NCBI RefSeq assembly: GCF_023015885.1
Contig: NZ_JALKBE010000001.1
Span: 124,001 to 188,000, forward strand
Source: Aliiroseovarius sp. S1123
GTDB lineage: Bacteria; Pseudomonadota; Alphaproteobacteria; Rhodobacterales; Rhodobacteraceae
Direction: 5' to 3'
DNA length: 64,000 nucleotides
A program made the position numbers and the translations under genes. The first letter of the stretch is position 1, and each line of letters begins with the position of its first letter. Shown here piece by piece: positions 28,133 through 37,427 of this stretch. Below the pieces are notes generated by a model. The model searched no databases. It saw only the letters and a list, made by a program, of their open reading frames with translations, and was not told where the DNA came from.

Positions 28133-28988
28133 GCGGTCTACAGTCCTTGAGATTATTGACTACAAGAGTTTCCCTCAACCACTTGGCGTTGGTGCCGTTG
28201 GCATGGTTTTTGGGAAAGTATCGAACGGTTTGACAGTCAATTTCTTCTCTGAATTGATCTATCCATTCCATCTTGATGCAGATGGCAAGCCATCCATCAG
28301 TTCCCAATTTGCTCTAAACGCCATTCGATATAGTGCGACATCAGAAGTTCTTGTCGCGGTCCAATACTTGCAAGGTCACGGCTGGTTTGAGAGCGACGTC
28401 GAGTTCTTCATATCTGGCGAAGACCCATTCGATGAGCTTCAGGCGAGAGGATGGAAAAGTGAGAGAGGTTCCAGTGACGATTGGGGTGTTGCTGAGCGGG
28501 TCGATATGGCGTTCTATTTGGAAGACGTCGTCGGAGAGCTAGAGCTGAATGGCAACGAGTTCTCAAAAGAGTGGTACTATGCAAAGATCTCTCACCTCTA
28601 TTTTAGCGATGTGGAAGTGCCCGATGTTGCCATGACGATGGGGGTTTTGCTCGCTCAACTTTGGTGGAGGGCAGACGTCGGAGATGTCGCAGAGCGGGGG
28701 CAGGCAAACTCTGCGGCGCTGCAAAAGGCCAACTCTGCTAGGAAAAAGCATTCCAAGGCCCAATCGGAGGGCAAAAACAAAGTAATTTCTGAGTATTGGT
28801 TTGAAGCCCGGGCGGAGCTAGGAAACGAAGTAATGCGGCGCGATAGCAATGCTGCTCAGGCAATCTATGCGATAGCAATGCGAAAGCGACCCAAACAACT
28901 CTTGATCAAAGCAACTGGCGAAGTGATCGGCGTTGAAGCGATACGAAAGCGAGTTTCTGCGCTTAGGAAGCTAGAAAAAATCGGATAG
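28113..28988 (+). CDS. Unknown island protein, 291 residues
   Basis: A protein of 291 residues with no family I recognise. I chose the ATG at 28113, which lies inside the last 20 bases of the integrase gene in another frame; a longer form from 28044 would overlap it further. It is mostly alpha/beta without signal peptide or membrane helices. The last 110 residues are lysine/arginine/alanine-rich (SARKKHSKAQSEGKNK) and end in a segment, IYAIAMRKRPKQLL...VEAIRKRVSALRKL, that could form a helical nucleic-acid-binding or oligomerisation region. Base composition is more AT-rich than in the flanking core genes, in keeping with transfer. Its position directly after the integrase suggests island cargo or regulation. 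Confidence 0.55.
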   Translation: MVKILIERSTVLEIIDYKSFPQPLGVGAVGMVFGKVSNGLTVNFFSELIYPFHLDADGKPSISSQFALNAIRYSATSEVLVAVQYLQGHGWFESDVEFFISGEDPFDELQARGWKSERGSSDDWGVAERVDMAFYLEDVVGELELNGNEFSKEWYYAKISHLYFSDVEVPDVAMTMGVLLAQLWWRADVGDVAERGQANSAALQKANSARKKHSKAQSEGKNKVISEYWFEARAELGNEVMRRDSNAAQAIYAIAMRKRPKQLLIKATGEVIGVEAIRKRVSALRKLEKIG

Positions 28989-29104
28989 ATTGGCGATTTT
29001 TCCCAATTTGGGAAGAACCGCCGATGGCTCTCAGTCAATTGGGTGCGGCGAACGAAAATGCCCATTACTAAACAACAGCAAGAAGTTGTTGGGAGAAATG
29101 GAGC

Positions 29105-29314
29105 ATGGCAGACCTATTCGAGCAAAACCGAAACTACGTTCTTGGCGACGAAGAACTCAACCTCATAGGCGACCGCGAGAAGCTGGCGCAATGGCGGCAC
29201 AAGGGCGTCGGGCCAGCGTTCTACAAACTCGGTCGCAAGATCATCTATCGCGGAGCAGATTTGAACGCGTGGGCCGATGCCCAGCGCGTCGATCCGAGTG
29301 AAGGGCGCACCTAG
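29105..29314 (+). CDS. Small helix-turn-helix / excisionase-like protein
   Basis: A 69-residue protein with the pattern of MerR/AlpA-type small DNA-binding proteins: ELNLIGDREKLAQWRHKGVGPAFYKLGRKIIYRGADLNAWADAQR. The WRHKG...FYKLGRKI..GADLNAW order is the usual helix-turn-helix plus wing of excisionases and AlpA regulators. It has a GGGAG ribosome site. Its last base is shared with the GTG of the next gene, so both are in one operon with the recombinase at 29792. Confidence 0.7.
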   Translation: MADLFEQNRNYVLGDEELNLIGDREKLAQWRHKGVGPAFYKLGRKIIYRGADLNAWADAQRVDPSEGRT

Positions 29315-29733
29315 TGTCGCGGCGTTTCAAGACGCGTCGTATCAAAGCCAACAAAGCCTATAGAATTGATGAACTGGCGGATACCGCTGACGTTGTGCCT
29401 GCGACTGTCCGACAATGGCTCAAGGCCGGTATGGAGCGGCTCGATGGCAACCGCCCGACATTCATCATGGGATTTCAGGCGCTCGCCTTTCTGGATGCGC
29501 GCAAGGCTAAGGCAAGCCGCCCGCTGGGGTTAGGAGAGTTCTATTGCTTCCGCTGCAAAGCCCAAAGAAACGCGCTGGGCGCAATGGCGGACTATGTGCC
29601 CACGAGTACCACCGGCGGTCGTCTAAAGGCATTGTGTTCCGTCTGTGAGTGCCAATGCAATCGCAATGTCAGTGCCCGTGACATGCCAGCCATTCGCAAA
29701 GTTCTCGACGTGGTGAGCAGGGACAGTTGGTGA
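29314..29733 (+). CDS. HTH plus zinc-ribbon protein of unknown function
   Basis: A 139-residue protein. The N-terminus is a helix-turn-helix (YRIDELADTADVVPATVRQWLKAG) resembling those of excisionases. The C-terminal half carries a two-knuckle zinc ribbon, CFRCKAQRN then CSVCECQCN, spaced by about 30 residues. It starts with GTG, overlapping the previous stop (TAGTG), and precedes a tyrosine recombinase by 58 bases. I do not recognise a named family. The pairing of two HTH proteins and a recombinase suggests a directionality or target-choice factor, but that is inference. Confidence 0.65.
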   Translation: MSRRFKTRRIKANKAYRIDELADTADVVPATVRQWLKAGMERLDGNRPTFIMGFQALAFLDARKAKASRPLGLGEFYCFRCKAQRNALGAMADYVPTSTTGGRLKALCSVCECQCNRNVSARDMPAIRKVLDVVSRDSW

Positions 29734-29791
29734 CCCTAAAGGAACCCCTCGACCCCCTCTTAAACCCATACTTCGGAAAGGACGCTGAGTC

Positions 29792-30811
29792 ATGCGGAAA
29801 TACAATGCAGAAAACGAGCGATTGAAGCGGCGATATGAGCAGTATCTGCGCGAAGCCAAGGGGCAGGACGACAAGTCCATTGACAAGATGCGCGCGGCTT
29901 TGGTGAAATTTGAAGAGAGCACCAAGTACAAAGCGTTCAAGGCGTTCCGAGTCGATCAGGCGCGTCAATTCAAGGATGCCTTGAGCCGCGCTAGGACCGT
30001 CCAAGGTAAGCCGCTGGCCCTGACAACGATTGATGCAACGCTGCGATTGGTAAAAGGGTTCTTTCATTGGCTGGCGGGCCAGCAAGGTTTCAAAAAGGTG
30101 GTGACCTATTCCGAGGTCGAATACTTCAACAACAACCGCAACGATGCCCGTGCGGCCCACGCCCAGTGCACCGTTCAATATCCGTCAACAAAAGCCACGC
30201 ATCATGCATTTCAAGGAATGGCAGATCGAACCGAGCTGGAACGGCGCAACAAAGCTATGTTTGCGTTTCTGGTGCTTACAGGGGCGCGGATCGGGGCCGT
30301 GTCTTCATTGCGCCTCAAACATATCAATCTCGTGGACGGATTCGTCTTTCAGGATGGACGAGATGTTCGCACGAAAGCTGGCAAGACTTTCACCACATGG
30401 TTCTTCCCAATGCACCCCGACTATCTGGCATGTTTCACCAAATGGGTGAATTTCCTGCGCGATGAAAAGATGTTCGGTCCCGAAGACGCTCTTTTCCCTC
30501 GCCCAGAACGGAGGTTGGTGAACGGCAAGTTCGTCTTCGATACCGTCTCACGCGAAATCTATGCCAACGGCTCCATCGTCAATAAGGTGTTCAAGGCGGC
30601 CTTCGCACAAGTCCAGATGCACCCCTACGGCGCGCACAGCATCCGCAAGACCCTTGTGCAAGAGATGAACGACCGCGACCTGACACTTGCCGAACAAAAG
30701 GCATGGTCGCAGAACTTGGGGCACGAGAATTTTGTGACGACGGTTTCAAGTTACTTGCCCGTCTCAGATCAACAACAAGGCGCGTTGATCAAGCGGCTTG
30801 AAGTGGCTTGA
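29792..30811 (+). CDS. Second tyrosine recombinase in island 1
   Basis: A 339-residue site-specific recombinase of the phage-integrase family, unlike the P4 type at 26948. The N-terminal SAM-like core-binding domain covers residues about 5-95. The catalytic domain holds Arg in TGARIGAVSSLRL, the HSIRKTL His-x-x-Arg, and GHENFVTTVSSYLP with the second histidine and the nucleophile tyrosine. A short RBS-like AAAGGA precedes the ATG. The catalytic set is complete, so it may be active. It ends 209 bases before hsdM. Confidence 0.82.
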   Translation: MRKYNAENERLKRRYEQYLREAKGQDDKSIDKMRAALVKFEESTKYKAFKAFRVDQARQFKDALSRARTVQGKPLALTTIDATLRLVKGFFHWLAGQQGFKKVVTYSEVEYFNNNRNDARAAHAQCTVQYPSTKATHHAFQGMADRTELERRNKAMFAFLVLTGARIGAVSSLRLKHINLVDGFVFQDGRDVRTKAGKTFTTWFFPMHPDYLACFTKWVNFLRDEKMFGPEDALFPRPERRLVNGKFVFDTVSREIYANGSIVNKVFKAAFAQVQMHPYGAHSIRKTLVQEMNDRDLTLAEQKAWSQNLGHENFVTTVSSYLPVSDQQQGALIKRLEVA

Positions 30812-31020
30812 GGCGCCTCCCCCCCGCTTCATCTTTGCGTGGACATAACCCAGAGGCCCTCAACAAAGGACCGTGCGTGATAACCTGGATCTAAACATGG
30901 GGTGAGGGTGTGGTGCAGATTTTCGTGCCGACGCAGGTTGTGAGCGTATCGGGCCACCATGCGCCCTTCCAAATGCTGCGCAAATCCTTCATCAATTGAC
31001 AAAAAGTTGGGAAGACCGAA

Positions 31021-32577
31021 ATGACGGAAGAACAAAAAAAGAAACTGGAACAAAAGCTTTGGGATATTGCAAACACCCTGCGCGGCAAAATGAATGCGGA
31101 TGAATTTCGGGACTACATTCTTGGGTTCATCTTCTACAAGTACTTGTCTGAGCGGCTCTATATTTACGCCAACTCGATCCTGACAGCGGACGGGATCGAC
31201 TTTGCCGAAGTTCAGGAAACCACCGAGGACGGTAAGGCAATCCTAGATGCCGTCGCGGAAGCCGCGATTGATGAGCTTGGCTATTTCCTCAAACCTTCGG
31301 AACTCTTTGGCGCTATCGCCAAGCGAGGCAGCAAGCCGGGCAACTTCATCATCGAGGACCTTGCCCGTATTCTCAACAACATCGAACGCTCGACCATGGG
31401 CACGGAGTCCGAGGATGACTTTGACGATCTGTTCTCGGACATGGACCTTACGAGTAACAAACTGGGCCGCACCGAAGAGGCCAAGAATACCCTGATCGCC
31501 AAGGTCCTGACCCACCTTGATGAAATTGACTTTGAGCTGGAAAAGGCCGACAGCGACGTTCTGGGTGATGCCTATGAATACCTGATCGGGCAATTTGCCA
31601 GCGGCGCGGGCAAGAAGGCGGGGGAGTTCTACACGCCGCAAGAGGTCAGCACCATTCTGGCGCGCATCGTCACCACCGGCAAAACGCGGATCAAGAATGT
31701 CTATGACCCCACCTGCGGTTCTGGCTCGCTTCTGTTGCGCGTCGCCAAAGAGGTCGAGGTGGGCGATTACAACGGGCAGGAAATGAACCGCACCACCTAT
31801 AACCTCGCGCGGATGAACATGATCTTGCACGGGGTGCATTACCGCAACTTTGACCTCAAACAGGAAGACACGCTCGAGCACCCGCAACACGTCGATAAAC
31901 GGTTTGAGGCCGTTGTGGCCAACCCGCCGTTTTCGGCCAAATGGTCCGCCAATCCGCTGTTGCTGAATGATGATCGCTATAGCCAGTATGGCCGTCTTGC
32001 CCCTTCCTCCAAGGCCGACTTTGCCTTTGTCCAACACATGCTGCACCAGCTGCATGAAAACGGCACCATGGCGGTGATCCTGCCCCACGGCGTGCTGTTT
32101 CGCGGCGCGGCCGAGGGGCATATCCGCGAGTATATCATCAAGGAACGCAACTGGCTGGACGCGGTGATCGGCCTGCCTGCGAATATCTTTTACGGCACGT
32201 CGATCCCCACCTGTATTCTGGTGTTCAAGAAATGCCGCGAACACCCCGAGGATATCCTGTTCGTCGATGCCTCCACCTGTTTTGAAAAGGCCAAGAACCA
32301 GAACACCCTGCGCCCAGAGGATATCGCCAAGATCGTCGACACCTATCAGGGCAGGGTGGTCGAGGATAAATTCTCACACCGCGCCAAACTGTCTGAGGTG
32401 GCCGAGAACGATTATAACCTCAACATCCCGCGCTATGTGGACACCTTTGAAGAGGAAGAGCCGATTGATCTGGCCGAAGTCGCGCGAGAGCTGAAAGCAG
32501 GTGCCGCAGGCATGGCCGATCTGGATGCGCAGATCAAAGGGTTTTGCGATGAGCTTGGCATCGAGGCGCCGCTATGA
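31021..32577 (+). CDS. hsdM: Type I restriction-modification DNA methyltransferase subunit
   Basis: A 518-residue N6-adenine methyltransferase subunit that, with HsdS, modifies host DNA and joins HsdR for restriction. The N-terminal HsdM_N helical bundle (residues about 5-150) is followed by the methyltransferase domain with the SAM motif DPTCGSGSLLLR near residue 230 and the catalytic NPPF at about 301. The YEYLIGQFASGAGKKAGEF(Y/F)TP-type block before motif I is characteristic. A GGAAGA ribosome site precedes the ATG. Its stop overlaps hsdS by 4 bases. The length is normal. Confidence 0.96.
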   Translation: MTEEQKKKLEQKLWDIANTLRGKMNADEFRDYILGFIFYKYLSERLYIYANSILTADGIDFAEVQETTEDGKAILDAVAEAAIDELGYFLKPSELFGAIAKRGSKPGNFIIEDLARILNNIERSTMGTESEDDFDDLFSDMDLTSNKLGRTEEAKNTLIAKVLTHLDEIDFELEKADSDVLGDAYEYLIGQFASGAGKKAGEFYTPQEVSTILARIVTTGKTRIKNVYDPTCGSGSLLLRVAKEVEVGDYNGQEMNRTTYNLARMNMILHGVHYRNFDLKQEDTLEHPQHVDKRFEAVVANPPFSAKWSANPLLLNDDRYSQYGRLAPSSKADFAFVQHMLHQLHENGTMAVILPHGVLFRGAAEGHIREYIIKERNWLDAVIGLPANIFYGTSIPTCILVFKKCREHPEDILFVDASTCFEKAKNQNTLRPEDIAKIVDTYQGRVVEDKFSHRAKLSEVAENDYNLNIPRYVDTFEEEEPIDLAEVARELKAGAAGMADLDAQIKGFCDELGIEAPL

Positions 32578-33743
32578 GTGTCACGGATACAGCGGGTGGG
32601 GCGAAGCGCGTTCCAGCGCTGAGGTTTCATGAGTTTGAAGGGGAGTGGGCTAGTATCAAAGCCGGCGATGCTTTCCGCAATAGCAGAGCAAAAGGGGAAG
32701 CAGGGTTGTCACTCTACTCTGTTACCATGGACCGCGGTCTTGTACCTCGCGACACTCTCGAAAAACACATGCACGGCAATGCAGCGGATGAGACAAACCT
32801 GAGAGCTCAAAAGGGTGACATCGTCTATAATATGATGCGGATGTGGCAGGGCGCTGCGGGCATCTCTGAGTTGGAGTGTATGGTTAGTCCTGCGTATGTG
32901 GTGTTGACGCCTAAGGAAGAGACCTCTTCTGATTTCTTCAATTATCGCATTGAAAACGCTCGGATGTTATATTTTCTTTGGGCGTACTCTCATGGTCTCA
33001 CAAGTGACCGCTTGCGTCTCTATTATGCCGATTTCGCAAGAATACCGATGCGACAACCCTCACTCCCTGAACAAAAGAAAATCGCGGCGTTTTTGGGGGT
33101 GGTGGATGCGAAAATCGCGGGGTTGAAAGCGCGGCAAGAGGGGCTGGAGCGCTATAAACGCGGGTTGATGCAAGCCCTCTTCAGCCAACGCCTCCGCTTC
33201 ACCAAACCAGACGGCACCGCCTTTCCCGATTGGGAAGAGAAACGGTTGGGGGAGGTTGCGGCTATATTGAAAGGCAAACAACTCAACCGTGATGATATGC
33301 TGGAAGAGGCGTCTGTTCCTGTGATCAATGGCGGTATTACGCCCTCTGGTTTTACAGATGAGGCTAATACCGACGGGGACAAGATCACCATAAGTGAAGG
33401 TGGCAATTCTTGTGGGTTTGTCGGGTTTCAAGAACACCCTTTTTGGTGCGGCGGGCATTGTTACTCTGTAGAGCCTAAAGGAGAGGAAATATTAAATTCG
33501 TTTTTGTTCCAGGCTCTAAAGTGTTCTCAAGACTCAATCATGCGCCTACGGGTGGGATCTGGGCTGCCAAATATTCAGAAAGGTGATCTGTCAAAGCTGC
33601 CAATTTGCTTTCCAAGTTTTGACGAACAACAAAGGGTCGCTGACGCCCTCCAAGCCATGGACGCGAAAATCGCGGCTGTGGCGGGGCAGGTGGCGAAGAT
33701 GGAAGAGTTTAAAAAAGGTCTGCTGCAGCAGATGTTTGTGTGA
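32574..33743 (+). CDS. hsdS: Type I restriction-modification specificity subunit
   Basis: A 389-residue DNA-recognition subunit. Two target-recognition domains are visible (about residues 20-165 and 215-360), separated by the conserved coiled spacer EQKKIAAFLGVVDAKIAGLKARQEGLERYKRGLM, whose mirrored counterpart EQQRVADALQAMDAKIAAVAGQVAKMEEFKKGLLQQ closes the protein. The two domains differ in sequence and base composition, and the first is more AT-rich, as usual for exchangeable recognition domains. It overlaps hsdM by 4 bases. The recognition sequence cannot be read from it. It ends 6 bases before the Abi_C-like gene. Confidence 0.95.
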   Translation: MSVTDTAGGAKRVPALRFHEFEGEWASIKAGDAFRNSRAKGEAGLSLYSVTMDRGLVPRDTLEKHMHGNAADETNLRAQKGDIVYNMMRMWQGAAGISELECMVSPAYVVLTPKEETSSDFFNYRIENARMLYFLWAYSHGLTSDRLRLYYADFARIPMRQPSLPEQKKIAAFLGVVDAKIAGLKARQEGLERYKRGLMQALFSQRLRFTKPDGTAFPDWEEKRLGEVAAILKGKQLNRDDMLEEASVPVINGGITPSGFTDEANTDGDKITISEGGNSCGFVGFQEHPFWCGGHCYSVEPKGEEILNSFLFQALKCSQDSIMRLRVGSGLPNIQKGDLSKLPICFPSFDEQQRVADALQAMDAKIAAVAGQVAKMEEFKKGLLQQMFV

Positions 33744-33749
33744 TTTACG

Positions 33750-34436
33750 ATGCAAAGATTGAAATCAATTATTGAAGAAAACAAAGCCGCATTTCCTGCT
33801 TTTGAATACTACATCCCAATTATCGAGAAAGCTGAACGTTTTGAGGCTTCGCGCCCAGACACGGCGATTGATTGCTGCAATGCGTTGTTTCAGGGCATCT
33901 CCAAGTCAATCATCTTGGCTCTTGATAACCATGCGACCAGCGAAGAGCTAGATGCAAGAAATGAAGGTAAGACAAACAAGTTAGTTAAGCGTGCCTGCGA
34001 ATGCCTGAAACAGAATAACGATATCTACGAAGATGATTTCGTGAGAAAAGCGTCTGCAATGGCCGATGGAATTTCGTTCTTGCGAAATGCTCGTGGTGAC
34101 ATAAGCCATGGACGTGCAGTGCCAAAACGACTTCAGTCTCACCAGAACCTCGCGGTTTCATGTAACGAAGTGTCAGGAAGTTTGCTGAGCTACATGCTGT
34201 CGAGCTTTTTTGCGATGAAGCTTGATGCTTCGGAAGAAGATATACAACCTGAGCCAAGTTTGGAGATTGATATTGAGTACGACCAAAATCCAGACTTCAA
34301 CGATTATCTTGATGAACTGCACCCTTTGCCGGGAAAGATGCTTTACAGCGAGGCTTTGTTCCAGACCTACCTCGAAGAGTACCAAATTCAGCTCGATGAC
34401 TATCGCGACATGATTGAAGAGGGTGAGGACGCATGA
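33750..34436 (+). CDS. Abi_C/HEPN-like protein embedded in the type I RM operon
   Basis: A 228-residue protein resembling the abortive-infection C-terminal (Abi_C) family. It shows the family blocks DTAIDCCNALFQGISKSII (residues about 38-56) and FLRNARGDISHGRAVPKR (about 110-127). The latter contains R-x4-H (RGDISH), the pattern of HEPN-type ribonucleases. The C-terminus is acidic (about 160-228). It sits between hsdS (6-base gap) and hsdR (ATGA overlap), so it is a co-translated member of the RM operon. By analogy with RM-linked toxins such as PrrC, it may act as a second-line suicide nuclease if restriction fails; that function is inferred. Confidence 0.7.
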   Translation: MQRLKSIIEENKAAFPAFEYYIPIIEKAERFEASRPDTAIDCCNALFQGISKSIILALDNHATSEELDARNEGKTNKLVKRACECLKQNNDIYEDDFVRKASAMADGISFLRNARGDISHGRAVPKRLQSHQNLAVSCNEVSGSLLSYMLSSFFAMKLDASEEDIQPEPSLEIDIEYDQNPDFNDYLDELHPLPGKMLYSEALFQTYLEEYQIQLDDYRDMIEEGEDA

Positions 34437-37303
34437 GGTATCAATCCGAAGCGCAATTGGAAGACGGGCTTGTCAAACGTCTGATCGGGCTCGGCTATGC
34501 GCCAGTGACGCTCCCGGATATGGCGGCGATGCGGGAAAATCTGCGGGTGCAGCTGGGCAAACACAATGGCGTGACGCTCTCGGATAGTGAATTTGCCAAG
34601 GTGATCAACCATCTCGACAAGGGCAATGTGTTTGACAAGGCCAAGACATTGCGCGGGCGGATGCAGCTGACCCGTGATGACGGCACGCCGCTTTATCTGC
34701 GGTTTATGAACACGCAGGAATGGTGCCAGAACGAATATCAGGTCACGACGCAGGTCACCGTGACGGGGCATCACAAAACACGGTTTGACGTGACGCTGTT
34801 GGTCAACGGCTTGCCCTTGGTTCAGATCGAGCTGAAACGGCGCGGGATGGAGCTTAAAGAAGCGTTCAACCAGATCAACCGCTATCAGCGCCACAGCTAT
34901 TGGGCCGAAAGTGGTTTGTTCCAATACGTGCAGTTGTTTGTGATCAGTAATGGGGTGAACACCAAATACTACGCCAACAACCGCAATCAGGATTTCAAAC
35001 AGACGTTTTTCTGGGCGGAGGAGGACAACGAGCTGGTCACACAGCTGGATGCCTTTGCAGATGCATTCCTCGAAAAATGTCACGTCAGCAAGATGATCAG
35101 CAAATACATCGTGCTGCACGAAAGCGATAAAATCTTGATGGTGCTGCGCCCATATCAATACTACGCGGTCGAGGCGATTGACGCGCGGGTGAAGGCAGGG
35201 CGCAAGAACGGTTATATCTGGCACACGACGGGGTCGGGCAAGACGCTGACCAGTTTCAAGGCCGCGCAAGTGCTGATCGAGAACCCCAAGGTGGATAAGG
35301 TCGTGTTTGTCGTGGATCGCGCCGATCTGGATTACCAGACGACCAAAGAGTTCAATCACTTCTCGGATGGATCTGTGGATGGCACCGACAATACCAAGGC
35401 GTTGGTGGGGCAGCTGGGCGGTGAAACTAAGCTAATCGTAACGACGATCCAAAAGCTGAACACGGCGATCAGTCGGGATCGCTATGATAGCGCGCTGGGC
35501 GACGTGAAGGATCAGCGTGTGGTGTTCATCTTTGACGAATGCCACCGCTCTCAGTTCGGTGAAACGCACAAGCGGATCGTTGAGTCTTTCAGCAAGGCGC
35601 AGATGTTCGGGTTTACGGGCACGCCGATCTTTGCGGACAACGCGGTGGGTAAGCGTACGACCAAAGATTTGTTTGCCGAAAGCCTACACAAGTACGTCAT
35701 CACCGATGCGATTGCAGATGAAAACGTGCTGCGGTTTTCGGTCGAGTATTGGGGAAAGTTGAAGCGCAAGGATGGGAGCCTGATCGACGAAGAGGTCCCA
35801 GCTATCAACGTGCGCGAGTTCTATGACAGCCCCGACCGGATCGAAGGTGTGGTTGACTGGATCATCCAGAACCACGACCGCAAAACGCACAACAAGCAAT
35901 TCAGCGCGATGTTGTGTGTGAGTTCCGTGGATGCGTTGATCGCATACTATGAAACATTTAAACGCAAGAAAGACGCAGGCGAGCACCACCTGCGGGTTGC
36001 CACGATCTTTACCTATGGCCCGAACGAAGCAGACCCCGATGCGGACGGGTTGATTGGCGACCCTGATTTGAACGTGGCTGATCTGCCTGTCGATGTTCAC
36101 AAACGCGACCGCTTGGAGTCTTTCGTCGCGGACTACAACGCGATGTATCAAACCAAGGAAACGGTAAAGGACAGTGCGGGGTTCTACACCTACTACAATC
36201 ACCTAAGCAAACGCCTGAAAGACCGTGACCGCAAAGATGCGTTGGACAAGGATCGGTTGGACATCTTGCTGGTGGTCAACATGTTCCTGACTGGATTTGA
36301 CGCCAAGAAGCTGAACACGCTCTACGTGGATAAGAACCTGAAATACCACGGGTTGATCCAAGCGTTCTCGCGGACCAATCGGATTTTGGGGCAGGTGAAA
36401 TCGCAGGGTAACATCGTCTGTTTCCGAAATCTCAAGCCCAAGACAGACGAAGCAATCACGCTGTTCTCTAACAAGGACGCAATCGAAACCATATTAATGG
36501 CCCCCTATGGTGAGCACGTCGGCCAGTTCAATGCGGCTGTAGATGTGTTGAGAGATATCGCGGCAGATCCAGATAGCGTAAACGATTTGAAGTCTGAGGA
36601 GGATCAACTTGCTTTTGTGCAAGCATTCCGTGACCTGATCCGACTGCGAAATGTGCTAACCAGCTTTACGGAATTTGACCCCGCTGATCTCGCCTTAGGC
36701 CTTCAAGAGTTTGAGGACTACAAGAGCAAGTATCTGGACATTCATGATAAAACCAAAGCCGACAAAGCAGACGACGCAGCATCCATCATCGACGAAGTGG
36801 ATTTCGAGCTTGAATTGATCCAGCGGGACGAAATCAACGTCGCTTATATCTTGGCGCTATTGGCAGAGGCCTATGAGGATCAAGGCAGCCTCGATCCGAA
36901 AATTCGAGACGCGTCGCAGGCCAAGAAGAAAATGGTTCAGGATTTGCTGGGGTCGGAGCGGCATTTGCGCAGCAAGCGTGAATTGATCGAGAAATTCATC
37001 GAAGAGCACATGGGCGCAATGGCGCCGGGTCAATCCGTCACCGACGCTTTTAGCGGCTTTTGGGACAAGGAAAAGTCGAAAGCCATTGCTGAGATTTGTG
37101 TGACGGAAAAACTTGATCCTGAGGCGTTTAAGGGGATGATCGAGAAATATCACTTTTCGGGTAAGAAGCCTCTGCAAGGGGAAATTGTGAGCGCGCTGGA
37201 AGTGAAGCCAAAGATTTTGGAGCGCAAGAGCATTGTCGAGCGGATCAGGGCAAGGCTGCTAAAGTTGGTTGCGACCTTTGATGAGGGCTTGGGCGGGCTG
37301 TAG
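34433..37303 (+). CDS. hsdR: Type I restriction endonuclease/translocase subunit
   Basis: A 956-residue restriction subunit. The N-terminal HSDR_N nuclease fold (residues about 1-200) contains FDVTLLVNGLPLVQIELKRRG, i.e. the D...ExK nuclease core. Then come the superfamily 2 motor motifs: HTTGSGKTLTS at about residue 263, DECHRSQFGE near 367, FGFTGTPIF, and the helicase C half with VNMFLTGFDAKKLN and QAFSRTNRI. The C-terminal helical region (about 800-956) binds the methylase core. Its ATG overlaps the preceding Abi-like gene by 4 bases. It is complete, so the system looks functional. Codon use is close to that of hsdM. Confidence 0.96.
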   Translation: MRYQSEAQLEDGLVKRLIGLGYAPVTLPDMAAMRENLRVQLGKHNGVTLSDSEFAKVINHLDKGNVFDKAKTLRGRMQLTRDDGTPLYLRFMNTQEWCQNEYQVTTQVTVTGHHKTRFDVTLLVNGLPLVQIELKRRGMELKEAFNQINRYQRHSYWAESGLFQYVQLFVISNGVNTKYYANNRNQDFKQTFFWAEEDNELVTQLDAFADAFLEKCHVSKMISKYIVLHESDKILMVLRPYQYYAVEAIDARVKAGRKNGYIWHTTGSGKTLTSFKAAQVLIENPKVDKVVFVVDRADLDYQTTKEFNHFSDGSVDGTDNTKALVGQLGGETKLIVTTIQKLNTAISRDRYDSALGDVKDQRVVFIFDECHRSQFGETHKRIVESFSKAQMFGFTGTPIFADNAVGKRTTKDLFAESLHKYVITDAIADENVLRFSVEYWGKLKRKDGSLIDEEVPAINVREFYDSPDRIEGVVDWIIQNHDRKTHNKQFSAMLCVSSVDALIAYYETFKRKKDAGEHHLRVATIFTYGPNEADPDADGLIGDPDLNVADLPVDVHKRDRLESFVADYNAMYQTKETVKDSAGFYTYYNHLSKRLKDRDRKDALDKDRLDILLVVNMFLTGFDAKKLNTLYVDKNLKYHGLIQAFSRTNRILGQVKSQGNIVCFRNLKPKTDEAITLFSNKDAIETILMAPYGEHVGQFNAAVDVLRDIAADPDSVNDLKSEEDQLAFVQAFRDLIRLRNVLTSFTEFDPADLALGLQEFEDYKSKYLDIHDKTKADKADDAASIIDEVDFELELIQRDEINVAYILALLAEAYEDQGSLDPKIRDASQAKKKMVQDLLGSERHLRSKRELIEKFIEEHMGAMAPGQSVTDAFSGFWDKEKSKAIAEICVTEKLDPEAFKGMIEKYHFSGKKPLQGEIVSALEVKPKILERKSIVERIRARLLKLVATFDEGLGGL

Positions 37304-37350
37304 CGTTGTAAGTGAGTGCTAACCACTTGGAGCAGTTTTGAGAAGCCGAG

Positions 37351-37372
37351 GTGGTACTTTTTGTGGTATGAA
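37351..37372 (+). repeat. Candidate integrase arm sites, right end of island 1
   Basis: GTGGTACTTT (37351-37360) and GTGGTATGAA (37363-37372) repeat the two motifs found upstream of the island 1 integrase, in the same orientation but reversed order. They lie about 55-75 bases inside attachment core 2. Confidence 0.5.
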
Positions 37373-37427
37373 TTTCAATCTGTTATTTTTAGTTGCAATA
37401 TTTCATATGTTTAAGGCATTAGTTTTA

